Assembly: GCF_900105385.1 (NCBI RefSeq)
Contig: NZ_LT629772.1
Location: 3,968,001-4,032,000 of the forward strand
Source: Microlunatus soli
GTDB taxonomy: Bacteria; Actinomycetota; Actinomycetes; Propionibacteriales; Propionibacteriaceae
DNA: 64,000 nucleotides
Direction of reading: 5' to 3'
Shown here: positions 7,988 to 22,763 of the stretch, in pieces
Position numbering within the stretch: position 1 is the stretch's first letter
How the letters are laid out: every line of letters begins with the position of its first letter
The notes under the pieces: model-generated
What the model was told of the DNA's origin: nothing
Seen by the model: the letters and a program-made list of their open reading frames with translations, nothing else
Database searches by the model: none
Position numbers and translations under genes: made by a program

Positions 7988-9334
7988 ATGACGGTTCGAA
8001 CGGGCGACAGCGGGACGACGGCCTCGCAACGCGCCAGGGTCGCGGCCGTCAGCGGGTTCATCGGCAGCACGCTGGAGTTCTACGACTTCTTCATCTATGC
8101 GTCCGCGACCGCGCTGTTCTTCGACCGGATCTTCTTCCCCGATGCCGGCGCCACCGGACTGCTGTTGTCGCTCAGCACGATGGGGGTTGCCTACGTCGCC
8201 CGCCCGTTGGGTGCGGTGATCTGGGGGCACTTCGGCGACCGGCTCGGGCGGAAGAAGATCCTGTTGACCACGGTGCTGATGATGGGCGTGGCCACCTTCC
8301 TGGTCGGGTGTCTGCCCGGTTATCAGACCATCGGGATCGCCGCGCCGATCATCTTGGTCGTGCTCCGTCTGGTGCAAGGGTTGTCGGCGGGAGGGGAGTC
8401 GCCCGGTTCGAGCTCGCTGACCTTGGAGCACGCACCGCTCGGACGACGAGGCTTCTTCGCCGCGTGGACGATCAGCGGCATCCAGTTCGGGATCGTGATC
8501 TCCAGTCTGATCTTCGTCCCGATCACCGCACTGCCCGATGATCAGTTGCTGTCCTGGGGGTGGCGGATCCCGTTCTGGCTCAGTGCCTTCGTCACGGTGT
8601 TCGCCTACTTCCTGCGCCGCCGGCTGACCGAACCGGAACTCTTCGATGAGCTCAAGCGTGCCGACGAGGTAGCGGCGATCCCGTTCGTCGAGCTGTTCCG
8701 GACCGACTGGGCGAGCGTGATCAAGGTCGCACTGGCGGCGATGATCACGATGGGAAGCACGATCTTCACCGTCTTCGCACTGGCCTACGCCACCAACATC
8801 GCCGGCCTGAACAAGTCGATCATGCTGGTGGTGATCGCCGTCGCCAATGTGGTCACCATGATCACCGAGCCGTTGGGAGGGTGGCTGTCGGACAAGGTCG
8901 GCCGCAAACCGATCTTCATCGCCGGTGCGCTGGGCACGGCGCTGACGATCTTCGGTCTGCTGGCTGCGATCGCCGGTGGCAACTGGCCGTTGATCTTCCT
9001 CACCGCCATCCTCTTCAACGGCATCTGCTATGCGTTGCCCAATGGCGTCTATCCGTCGTTCTTCCCCGAACAGTTCTCCGCCCGGGTCCGCTACAGCGGG
9101 ACGGCCATCGGTCTGATGATCGGCTTGGTGACGGCCGGCTTCACGCCGGCGATCGCCCAACTGCTGACCGCCGGCGACCCGACCGACTGGAGGCCGGTCG
9201 CCTGGATGACCGCCGGATTCTGCGTGCTGTCGGCCGTCGGTGCCTTCCTGGCCAAGGAGACCTACCGGACGCCGACGGCCGAACTGGGTGGCAGACCGGT
9301 CACCGACCTGGTGAGTGACCCCGCCGACCAGTGA
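7988..9334 (+). CDS. MHS-family MFS metabolite:H+ symporter (ShiA/ProP-like)
   Basis: 448 residues from ATG 7988, preceded by GGAGAGG at a suitable distance; the frame is open further upstream only as a shadow of the preceding gene. The N-terminus has the MHS hallmark GSTLEFYDFFIY and the loop motif GHFGDRLGRKK, with a second copy WLSDKVGRKP in the C-terminal half. MHS carriers import organic acids, osmolytes or shikimate with protons. The gene follows the MFS exporter by 38 bases and may share its transcript. Substrate is not determinable. Confidence 0.85.
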   Translation: MTVRTGDSGTTASQRARVAAVSGFIGSTLEFYDFFIYASATALFFDRIFFPDAGATGLLLSLSTMGVAYVARPLGAVIWGHFGDRLGRKKILLTTVLMMGVATFLVGCLPGYQTIGIAAPIILVVLRLVQGLSAGGESPGSSSLTLEHAPLGRRGFFAAWTISGIQFGIVISSLIFVPITALPDDQLLSWGWRIPFWLSAFVTVFAYFLRRRLTEPELFDELKRADEVAAIPFVELFRTDWASVIKVALAAMITMGSTIFTVFALAYATNIAGLNKSIMLVVIAVANVVTMITEPLGGWLSDKVGRKPIFIAGALGTALTIFGLLAAIAGGNWPLIFLTAILFNGICYALPNGVYPSFFPEQFSARVRYSGTAIGLMIGLVTAGFTPAIAQLLTAGDPTDWRPVAWMTAGFCVLSAVGAFLAKETYRTPTAELGGRPVTDLVSDPADQ

Positions 9335-9463
9335 TCGGATCGCTGCCCAGGAGCTGCAGACAGCGGCTCAGCGACATGCCGCTACCTCTTCAGATCCGCT
9401 GACGATGAGCCCACAACCTCGTCGAGCCGTCCCGCACCAGCAACCCGTTCGTCAGCGTTCGAT
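9335..9463. other. intergenic, nothing recognised
   Basis: Short non-coding stretch between the plus-strand symporter and a minus-strand gene fragment. I see no strong hairpin or promoter. Confidence 0.5.
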
Positions 9464-9643
9464 TCAGGGCTCGATCACGTGCAGTGTGAAACCCTCGGAG
9501 TCGTCCGGCTCCTCGAACAGGCTCTGCAGATGACCGATGCCGGCGGCGTCCAGCGGATGCGAGTTCGGGTCCCGGCGCCGCGCGGCGTTCCGTACGGCGG
9601 TCCGGAGGGGCACCCGAACGTCATGCAGGTGACAGTGCGATCC
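9464..9643 (-). pseudogene. possible C-terminal remnant of an unidentified gene
   Basis: On the minus strand about 50-60 codons with normal codon use end in a stop at 9464 (contains HPLDAAGIGHLQSLFEE, then EGFTLHVIEP). Upstream the frame runs into the phosphatase gene in another register, so there is no room for a complete gene. A GTG at 9613 could start a 49-residue peptide. It reads like the tail of a lost protein. Family not recognised. Confidence 0.35.
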
Positions 9644-9690
9644 GAGCTCGGCGGTGCGTCCTGTCCGGCGGTCGCTGCCGACGGTGCGCG

Positions 9691-10560
9691 TCAGCCGTTT
9701 CTGATCTTGCCGAACGGACGGCCGGACATGTGGGCCCAGGCCGGCTCGGCGATCTGCAGGGTCGCCATCGTGTGTGCCGCGACGTCGGCCTGCTCCAGAC
9801 CGTCCGGTGCGCCGCTGATTCCCGGGCCGGCGGCGGCGATCCATGCGGTCCGTTCCTCGTCGGTGTCGCCACCATGGCCGCCGGCATCGACGTGACCGTG
9901 GTCGGTGACCGCGATCACGGTCCACTCCTCGCCCTGGCGGGCGCGGACCGCGTCGACCAGTCGGCCGGCCCGGGCATCGGAGTCGGTGATCGCCTTCCGA
10001 TAGGTCGGGCCGACACCGTCGGCATGGGCGACCTCGTCGGGGGCGCCGAGGTAGCAGACCACGATGCTGCCCAGGTGGCCGGCGTGTCCGGCGATGAACT
10101 GCTCGGCGGCGTCGGCCACCAGTTCGTCCTGGGCGCCCCAGTCACCGGCCTCGGGATCGGGGCGGAAGCCGCCTTCGGCGAACAGCGGACCGCCGCTCAC
10201 CTCGCCGACCAGTGGCGGCCAGGCAGCGCCGACGAACACGGGGAGGCCGGGGCGATGGGCCTGGGCCAGGTGCAGGACGTCGGGGAACTCGGTCAGCCGG
10301 TGACCGTCGAACTGGTTGTTGGCGATGTTGTGGCGGTCGGCGAACACGCCGGTGAAGACGCTGGCCCAGCTCGGGCCGGAGATCGTCGGGCCGGCCTCGT
10401 TCACCCGGACCGGGGCCAGGAACCCCGCATCGCCGATCGCCTCGATCGTCGGCGTCGACAGTTCCTGCAGGGTGTCGAAACGGACCCCGTCGATACCGAT
10501 CACCAGGACGTGCTGGCTGTCGGTGCCGTGCTCGGCGGGGGAGTGCTGCTGCGAACTCAT
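9691..10560 (-). CDS. alkaline phosphatase superfamily hydrolase (nucleotide pyrophosphatase/phosphodiesterase-like)
   Basis: 289 residues, probably cytoplasmic (no signal peptide). Metal and catalytic motifs are in superfamily order: IGIDGVRFDTL (first Asp), PTISGPSWASVFTG (probable nucleophilic Thr/Ser), DEVAHADG (Asp and His), VTDHGHVDAGGHGG (Asp-His and last His). Substrate may be a phosphodiester, phosphomonoester or phosphonate. The LysR gene immediately upstream on the same strand recalls phosphonoacetate hydrolase loci of Pseudomonas, but that is only analogy. The 98-base leader holds a threefold 20-bp repeat. Superfamily call is firm; substrate open. Confidence 0.8.
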   Translation of the reverse strand: MSSQQHSPAEHGTDSQHVLVIGIDGVRFDTLQELSTPTIEAIGDAGFLAPVRVNEAGPTISGPSWASVFTGVFADRHNIANNQFDGHRLTEFPDVLHLAQAHRPGLPVFVGAAWPPLVGEVSGGPLFAEGGFRPDPEAGDWGAQDELVADAAEQFIAGHAGHLGSIVVCYLGAPDEVAHADGVGPTYRKAITDSDARAGRLVDAVRARQGEEWTVIAVTDHGHVDAGGHGGDTDEERTAWIAAAGPGISGAPDGLEQADVAAHTMATLQIAEPAWAHMSGRPFGKIRNG

Positions 10561-10573
10561 CGGTGATGTCCCT

Positions 10574-10632
10574 CTGCTCGTCTCGGTCTGGTTCTGCTGT
10601 CTCGGTCTGGTGCTGTTCGTCTCGGTCTGGTT
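10574..10632. repeat. three tandem copies of a 20-bp unit ahead of the phosphatase gene
   Basis: Units at 10574-10593, 10594-10612 and 10613-10632 share the core TCTCGGTCTGGTT (plus-strand reading). They fill most of the gap between the LysR gene and the phosphatase. They could be repeated operator sites or a slippage tract. Confidence 0.7.
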
Positions 10633-10658
10633 GTGACGGTTGAGGTCTGAGTGGTGGA

Positions 10659-11537
10659 TCAGTGGGTGTCGCCGATCACCTGGTGCGCGACGGCGAAGCC
10701 GGTACGGACCGGCTCGCTGTTGCGCCGGTCCTGCAGGCAGACCAGGTATTCGGTCATCGCCAGGTCGAGGTCGGCGACCGGTCGGGCGACCACCCGCGGG
10801 TCGTCGGGGACCTCCCGTTCGGCACTGATCCCGATCCCGATGCCCTCCCGTACGGCGACATGGACGGCCTCGCGGGTGTCCACGGTCAAGACGTCGCCCA
10901 GCGCCAGTTCCACCGCCGCGACGGCGGTGGTGAAGCGCCGCCGGGTCATCGACTGCGGTTCGCGGAGCACGAGGCGTTCGGCGACCAACCGGGCGGCCGG
11001 CAGCGCGGTGAGGTGGGCGAGTGGATGATCGGTGGGGACGATCGCGACCAGGTCGTTGCGCATCAGTGGCTCGGCATGCAGTCCGGCATGCGTCCCGGGG
11101 TCCGCGGTGATCGCGACATCGGCCTGCTGGTCGAGGACCTCGGCGACCACCTGTTCGGAGTTGCCGGAGCTGAGCATCACCCGCAGTCCCGGATGTTGTC
11201 GTTCCAGCTCGGCGAAGATCGGCACCGCGTGCACCGGCGCCGAGGCCGCCAGCCGCAGCTCGCCGGTGTGCAGGTCCTGGGCGTCGGAGAGCAGCCGATC
11301 GGCCTCGAGTTCCAGTCGGGCCAGCCGACGGGTCACCTGATACAGCCGTTCACCCAGCGCGGTGAGCCGGATCGAACGTCCCGACCGCGTGAACAGCGAA
11401 ACCTCGAACCGTGCCTCCAGCGATTTGACCTGCTCCGACAGGGTCGGCTGGCTGATCGCCGAGCGGCGCGCCGCGCCGGTGAAGCTGCCGGCCTCCGCCA
11501 CCGCGTTGAAGGCCCGCAGATGCAGCGGGTTGATCAT
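10659..11537 (-). CDS. LysR-family transcriptional regulator
   Basis: 292 residues. The N-terminal winged helix is typical (LRAFNAVAEAGSFTGAA, SQPTLSEQVKSLEARFEV), followed by a periplasmic-binding-like effector domain (about 90-290). It is transcribed in the same direction as the phosphatase gene downstream and is probably its regulator. The start is ATG 11537; the reading is complete and of normal length. Upstream at about 11555-11585 is an AT-richer patch that could hold its promoter and autoregulatory site. Effector unknown. Confidence 0.88.
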   Translation of the reverse strand: MINPLHLRAFNAVAEAGSFTGAARRSAISQPTLSEQVKSLEARFEVSLFTRSGRSIRLTALGERLYQVTRRLARLELEADRLLSDAQDLHTGELRLAASAPVHAVPIFAELERQHPGLRVMLSSGNSEQVVAEVLDQQADVAITADPGTHAGLHAEPLMRNDLVAIVPTDHPLAHLTALPAARLVAERLVLREPQSMTRRRFTTAVAAVELALGDVLTVDTREAVHVAVREGIGIGISAEREVPDDPRVVARPVADLDLAMTEYLVCLQDRRNSEPVRTGFAVAHQVIGDTH

Positions 11538-11813
11538 CGGCAGAGCCGATTGAAGTGTCGTAAAGATCGATATGACCTATACATGTCCGTCATCGTAGCG
11601 ACCCCGTCGGGCCGGCGTGGCGGGGTCGCCGGGTTCCCGGTGCAGGAGTCTTCTGCAGGTCGTGCGAATGTTGCCCGCGCGTCGCTTGCTCGCGCCGGGT
11701 CGATGAGTATGCTCGTTCCCGTTGAGCCGCGGGGACCGCTGCAGTCGGTGTCCTCGAGGTCGGGTCAGAGGCGACTCGGCCGGGACGGTTCCCGCGTGGT
11801 GTGCCCGCTGGGG
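11538..11813. other. intergenic region between lysR-type gene and the rpoB promoter
   Basis: No convincing gene. The first 50 bases are AT-richer and contain CGATATGACCTATACATG, a plausible promoter/operator for the divergent LysR gene. The remainder is GC-rich without strong inverted repeats. Confidence 0.5.
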
Positions 11814-11842
11814 TTGACAATCCGCCGATCGCGTTGTAGTGT
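11814..11842 (+). promoter_or_regulatory. sigma-A-type promoter of rpoBC
   Basis: A perfect TTGACA (11814-11819), 17-base spacer and TAGTGT (11837-11842). Predicted start near 11849 gives a leader of about 160 bases. This is the strongest promoter match in the window and fits a highly expressed operon. Confidence 0.8.
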
Positions 11843-11865
11843 GTTATTTCGCCCATGCATACCTT

Positions 11866-11891
11866 CGACCCGGTTCTCTTGACTCGGGTCG
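11866..11891 (+). promoter_or_regulatory. stem-loop in the rpoB leader
   Basis: CGACCCG (11866-11872) pairs with CGGGTCG (11885-11891) across a 12-base loop, followed by GTTTG-type sequence. It lies about 20 bases after the predicted start of transcription and could act as an attenuator or stabilising leader hairpin. Confidence 0.4.
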
Positions 11892-12007
11892 TTTGTCGTG
11901 CATAGGCGCGGGTCAACCGATGGCACCTGCCAGCAGGATCCCGCAACTCAACTGAACAGCCGCTACGACACTCCGAATCGCCCGCGAGCTCCTCGGAAGG
12001 ACCACTC

Positions 12008-15499
<3,492 letters not shown>

Positions 15500-15508
15500 C
15501 CAACCGCA

Positions 15509-15558
15509 GAGTTGTCAGAACGTGGTTGCGCTATAGCCCAACTACCTTCTGACAACTC
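15509..15558 (+). other. rpoB-rpoC intercistronic hairpin
   Basis: GAGTTGTCAGA (15509-15519) pairs perfectly with TCTGACAACTC (15548-15558). The 28-base interior contains GTTG/CAAC and GCTATAGC, so the stem can be extended. It sits 10 bases after the rpoB stop and 65 bases before rpoC. There is no U tract. It may be an RNA processing or stability element, or a partial terminator tuning RpoC. Confidence 0.6.
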
Positions 15559-15623
15559 CGGTGGGGTCAGTCCCAAGAGCCAACAAACTTCCTCAGCATT
15601 AAGAGATAAGAGAGACAGACACT

Positions 15624-19481
<3,858 letters not shown>

Positions 19482-19496
19482 TCACGGCGTAACCCA

Positions 19497-19534
19497 CGAA
19501 GGGGCGGCCCCGGTTGATCCGGGCCGCCCCTTCG
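19497..19534 (+). terminator. rpoBC terminator
   Basis: CGAAGGGGCGGCCC (19497-19510) and GGGCCGCCCCTTCG (19521-19534) form a perfect 14-bp stem with a 10-base loop, 16 bases after the rpoC stop. The stem ends in TTCGTCGTCC, a weak T-containing tail of the actinobacterial type. Confidence 0.8.
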
Positions 19535-19556
19535 TCGTCCCTCAGCCCAGTCCCGG

Positions 19557-19618
19557 CCGCACCGGTTGCGTACCGTCGCACCGTGTGTACCTGGTGCGAA
19601 GGTACGCAATTGCTGCGG
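19557..19618. repeat. palindromic intergenic element, copy A
   Basis: 26-base arms at 19557-19582 and 19593-19618 (four mismatches) around a 10-base loop. The core is GCGTACCnTCGCACC and its complement GGTGCGAAGGTACGC, with CCGCACC/GGTGCGG-type ends. Copy A and copy B share the preceding CAGTCCCGG and are direct repeats over about 62 bases. Confidence 0.8.
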
Positions 19619-19669
19619 CTGTGTGGTCCTTCAGGGTCGGGTTGTCCGATGCCCTGGGCACAGTCCCGG

Positions 19670-19731
19670 CCGCACCGTTTGCGTACCTTCGCACCGTGTA
19701 TACGTGGTGCGAAGGTACGGGAGGGGTGCGG
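19670..19731. repeat. palindromic intergenic element, copy B
   Basis: Arms at 19670-19695 and 19706-19731, same family as copy A and in the same orientation. It lies 133 bases upstream of the AbiEi-type gene. The left arm begins CCGCACCGTTTGCGTACC; the right arm is the degenerate one. Copy C on the far side of the gene is the inverted counterpart. Confidence 0.8.
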
Positions 19732-19864
19732 CGGGGCCGTGCAGTCCGCGGTCCGCGGCCGCGTCGTGCTACGGGCGACCGTGGACTTATCCCCAGGCTG
19801 AGAACCGGATCAATCGTTGTCCACAGGCCGAACAGGTCGGGTCTGTCATCTGCAGTGTGGAGGT

Positions 19865-20770
19865 ATGAGGGACCTTCTCCTGGCACGCGATCTGGCGGCC
19901 GACGGTATTGATCACAACGAGCTTCGACAGATGCGACAGCGCGGCGAGATTCGCCGGATCCGCCGCGGTGCTTACAGCGATTCTGCCGATCAGCCGCTGC
20001 TGGACGAGCACCGCCTGCTGATCCGAGCCGCCGCCGCAGTCACCGAGTCCGACTCGGTGGTCAGTTTCGGATCGGCCGGAGTGCTGCACGATCTGCCGGT
20101 CGAACCGGACGCGTACCGGCGAGTGCACCTGACCCGGAAACGCAACAGCGGTGGGCGGATCCGGCGTGGGGTGCACGTGCACGTCGCGCCGTTGGGCGAC
20201 TCGGAGATCGTCGATCTTGCCGGCATTCCGGTGACGAGCCTCGATCGGACATTCGTCGACCTGGCGAGGACGACGAGTCTGCAGGACGGTGTTGCCATCG
20301 GCGATGCCGCTCTGCGCAGGGGAATGGACATGGGCTCGGTCACAGACCAACTGGAGGCGGCGAACTATCGCCGGGGCATCCGCAAGGCACGTCGAGTCGC
20401 CTCGATGCTCGACATCCGTAGTGAGAGCGTCGGCGAATCCCGGAGCAGGCTCGTGATGATCGAGCAGGACCTGCCGCGACCGGAGCTCCAGGTCGAGTTC
20501 AACGGCGATGACGGGTTCGCGGCGGCCGTCGACTTCTACTGGCACGAGTTCGACGTCATCGGGGAATTCGACGGCAAGATCAAGTACGGCCGACTGCTCC
20601 GCCCGGGCGAGGAACCCGGCGACGCCGTGTTCCGGGAGAAGCAACGCGAGGACCGGCTGCGTGAGATGGGCTTCATCGTCGTTCGCTGGACGTGGGACGA
20701 TCTCTTCACCCCCGGGCTGCTGGCTGCCCGCATTCGACGGGCCTTTGCCCTTGCTCGCCGGGCTCATTGA
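19865..20770 (+). CDS. AbiEi-type winged-helix / DUF559-like PD-(D/E)XK domain protein
   Basis: 301 residues from ATG 19865. Residues 1-40 match the N-terminal domain of AbiEi-type antitoxins (HNELRQMRQRGEIRRIRRGAY), and IPVTSLDRTFVDLAR at about 121-135 is typical of the same family. After the conserved ESRSR (191-195), residues 207-290 look like a DUF559/Vsr-type endonuclease fold: D223 in AVDFYW, E234, D236 and K238 in GEFDGKIK, and REDRLREMGFIVVRWTWDDL (261-280) as the last helix-strand unit. No AbiEii nucleotidyltransferase toxin gene is adjacent. The gene is bracketed by palindromic repeats. Biochemical function unproven; it could be a repair-type nuclease, an orphan antitoxin or a mobile-element component. 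Confidence 0.75.
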   Translation: MRDLLLARDLAADGIDHNELRQMRQRGEIRRIRRGAYSDSADQPLLDEHRLLIRAAAAVTESDSVVSFGSAGVLHDLPVEPDAYRRVHLTRKRNSGGRIRRGVHVHVAPLGDSEIVDLAGIPVTSLDRTFVDLARTTSLQDGVAIGDAALRRGMDMGSVTDQLEAANYRRGIRKARRVASMLDIRSESVGESRSRLVMIEQDLPRPELQVEFNGDDGFAAAVDFYWHEFDVIGEFDGKIKYGRLLRPGEEPGDAVFREKQREDRLREMGFIVVRWTWDDLFTPGLLAARIRRAFALARRAH

Positions 20771-20811
20771 CATCGTGCTGATTGACTCACACGTCGCGAC
20801 ACCGGCGCACT

Positions 20812-20873
20812 TCGCACCCCCTGCGTACCTTCGCACCCCGCACACAGGGTGCGAAGGTACGCAAACGGTGCGG
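20812..20873. repeat. palindromic intergenic element, copy C (inverted)
   Basis: 27-base arms at 20812-20838 and 20847-20873 with four mismatches and an 8-base loop. The conserved CCGCACCGTTTGCG end is on the right, so the copy is inverted relative to A and B. It begins 42 bases after the stop of the AbiEi-type gene. It could also serve as its terminator. Confidence 0.8.
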
Positions 20874-20973
20874 CGGGAATGGGGTCTGGCGGGCGGGCGG
20901 GGCGTGCGGTGGGAGCATCTCGCAGGCTGATCGGGACGTGGCGGCGACGAGTGCGGGGTGCGAGTATTGCAGT

Positions 20974-22245
20974 ATGAGATCTGCGTATCAGGATGCGGAC
21001 ACGCGGGTGGGGGTGAGCCGGCGTTGGGCGATGCTCGGGGTCGGGCTGCTCGACCAGGCCGTCAGCGCGTACTTCGTGCACGGCGCAGCATTTCTGATTC
21101 CCGAGCTCAACCGCCACGGGTTCACGCTGGCGCAGGCCGGTGCCCTGGTGGCGGCACCGACGATCGGCATCATGCTGACGTTGATCTTGTGGGGCACGAT
21201 CGTCGATCGGTACGGCGAACGGCGGGCCTTGATCATCGGACTGTCGCTGACGGCCGCGGCAGCCGTCGGCGCGGCGTTGGTCGGTGGGCAGAGCGGGTCG
21301 ACAGTCGGCGCCGGGCGGATCGCCGGCCTGGCGCTCTTCCTCGGACTCGGTGGAATGGCGGCCGCCAGCTGCAATGTCGCCAGCGGTCGGATCGTGGTCG
21401 GCTGGTTCCCGGCGCACCGGCGCGGGCTGGCGATGGGGATCCGGCAGATGGCCCAGCCGCTGGGGGTCGGGATCGCGGCGCTCACCGTACCGACCGTCGC
21501 CGAACGATTCGGGTTGGGTGGTGCGTTGTGGCTGCCCGCCGGTCTGGCCGTGATCGCCGTGCTGGCGACGGTCATCATCGTCATCGACCCGCCGCGCCCG
21601 TCGAAGAAGACCGCCGGTGATACCGGTCAGCTGAACAATCCGTACCGCGGATCGCGCTTCTTGATCAGGATCCATGCGGTCTCGGTGCTGCTGGTGGTGC
21701 CGCAGTTCACGGTCTGGACGTTTTCCCTTGTCTGGTTGGTATCCGACCGAGGCTGGTCAGCTGCGTCCGCAGGTCTGCTGGTGGCCGGAACGCAGTTCCT
21801 CGGAGCCTTCGGACGGATCGGCGCCGGCCAACTCTCCGACCTGGTCCGTAGCCGGATGCGTCCGTTGCGATGGGTCGCGATCGCCGCCGCTGTCACCATG
21901 GGTCTGCTCGCGCTGCTTGATCAACTCCACTCCCCGGTTGCGGTGCTGCTGATGGTGGTCGCGTCAGTGATCACTGTCGCCGACAACGGACTGGCGTTCA
22001 CCTCGATCGCCGAGACGGCGGGACCGTTCTGGTCGGGTCGGGCACTCGGCGCGCAGAACACCGCGCAGTTCCTCACTGCCTCGGCCGTCGGCCCGGTCGT
22101 CGGCGCGCTGATCGGTGCCGTTGGCTTCCCGCTCGCGTTCGCGGTCGTCGCCCTCTGCCCGGTGGCCGCTGCGCCGCTGGTGCCCGGCGATGCCGCTGCC
22201 GATCGCCACCGTACCAATCGCTCCGAGCGGTCGGCCCGATCCTGA
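20974..22245 (+). CDS. MFS transporter (oxalate/formate antiporter-like)
   Basis: 423 residues from ATG 20974; the frame is open further upstream but that part overlaps copy C and lacks similarity. Twelve hydrophobic segments are visible. Loop motifs GTIVDRYGERRALI and the central FPAHRRGLAMGIRQMAQPLG are typical of MFS carriers for organic anions. The start lacks a good Shine-Dalgarno sequence. Neighbours give no substrate clue. The class is firm. Confidence 0.8.
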   Translation: MRSAYQDADTRVGVSRRWAMLGVGLLDQAVSAYFVHGAAFLIPELNRHGFTLAQAGALVAAPTIGIMLTLILWGTIVDRYGERRALIIGLSLTAAAAVGAALVGGQSGSTVGAGRIAGLALFLGLGGMAAASCNVASGRIVVGWFPAHRRGLAMGIRQMAQPLGVGIAALTVPTVAERFGLGGALWLPAGLAVIAVLATVIIVIDPPRPSKKTAGDTGQLNNPYRGSRFLIRIHAVSVLLVVPQFTVWTFSLVWLVSDRGWSAASAGLLVAGTQFLGAFGRIGAGQLSDLVRSRMRPLRWVAIAAAVTMGLLALLDQLHSPVAVLLMVVASVITVADNGLAFTSIAETAGPFWSGRALGAQNTAQFLTASAVGPVVGALIGAVGFPLAFAVVALCPVAAAPLVPGDAAADRHRTNRSERSARS

Positions 22246-22272
22246 ACTCAGCCCGGATCGATGGATCCAAGC

Positions 22273-22761
22273 TCAGCTCGGCAGCGAGCTTCGCCGATGG
22301 ACCGGGGCGAAGAGCCGCGCGGCGTACGGGGCGGCCTCGGCGATCGAGGGCAGCCGGGCGAGCACCTCGGCGACCCGGTCCTCGTCAGGGTGCGGCGACC
22401 GCCAGAGCAGATCGATGCCGGCAGGAGTGAACGGAGTCCTGGCAAACGAGGACAGCGCCCAGTCCGCCTCGGTTGCCAGCATCCGCCAGCGGCTGCTGGT
22501 CCAGCGGGTGACGGCACCGAGCCCGCGCCAGATCCAGCCGTCGCCCGAGTCATCGGTGGTACGGCTGTCCACACCGATCACGACCTGGTCCCGGCCGGCG
22601 CGGCGATAGGTCACGGTGTCGGTCACTCGACCGTCCGGTAGCGGGGTATAGCTGATCGCCGGATCGGTCCGGGTCCGCCAGAACGGCAGGCTGGTGCGGA
22701 CCACGTACCAGGTGCCGTTCATCTCCGGTCCGGGATCCGGCGGTTCCGGCGGAATGATCAT
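22273..22761 (-). CDS. lipocalin-like small protein
   Basis: 162 residues, starting two bases after the purF stop, so it is probably translated from the purF message. The region MNGTWYVVRTSLPFWRTR, then YTPLPDGRVTDTVTYRR and later EADWALSSFARTPF resembles the G-x-W-Y first strand and following strands of bacterial lipocalins (Blc-like). There is no signal peptide, so it would be cytoplasmic. A second ATG (residue 14) is an alternative start. The assignment rests on pattern similarity only; function unknown. Confidence 0.5.
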   Translation of the reverse strand: MIIPPEPPDPGPEMNGTWYVVRTSLPFWRTRTDPAISYTPLPDGRVTDTVTYRRAGRDQVVIGVDSRTTDDSGDGWIWRGLGAVTRWTSSRWRMLATEADWALSSFARTPFTPAGIDLLWRSPHPDEDRVAEVLARLPSIAEAAPYAARLFAPVHRRSSLPS

Positions 22762-22763
22762 GG

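Noticed and set aside
19865-20770. RAYT or IS200/IS605-type transposase between the palindromes.
   Set aside because: No HUH motif or catalytic Tyr signature; the sequence fits AbiEi plus DUF559-like domains instead.
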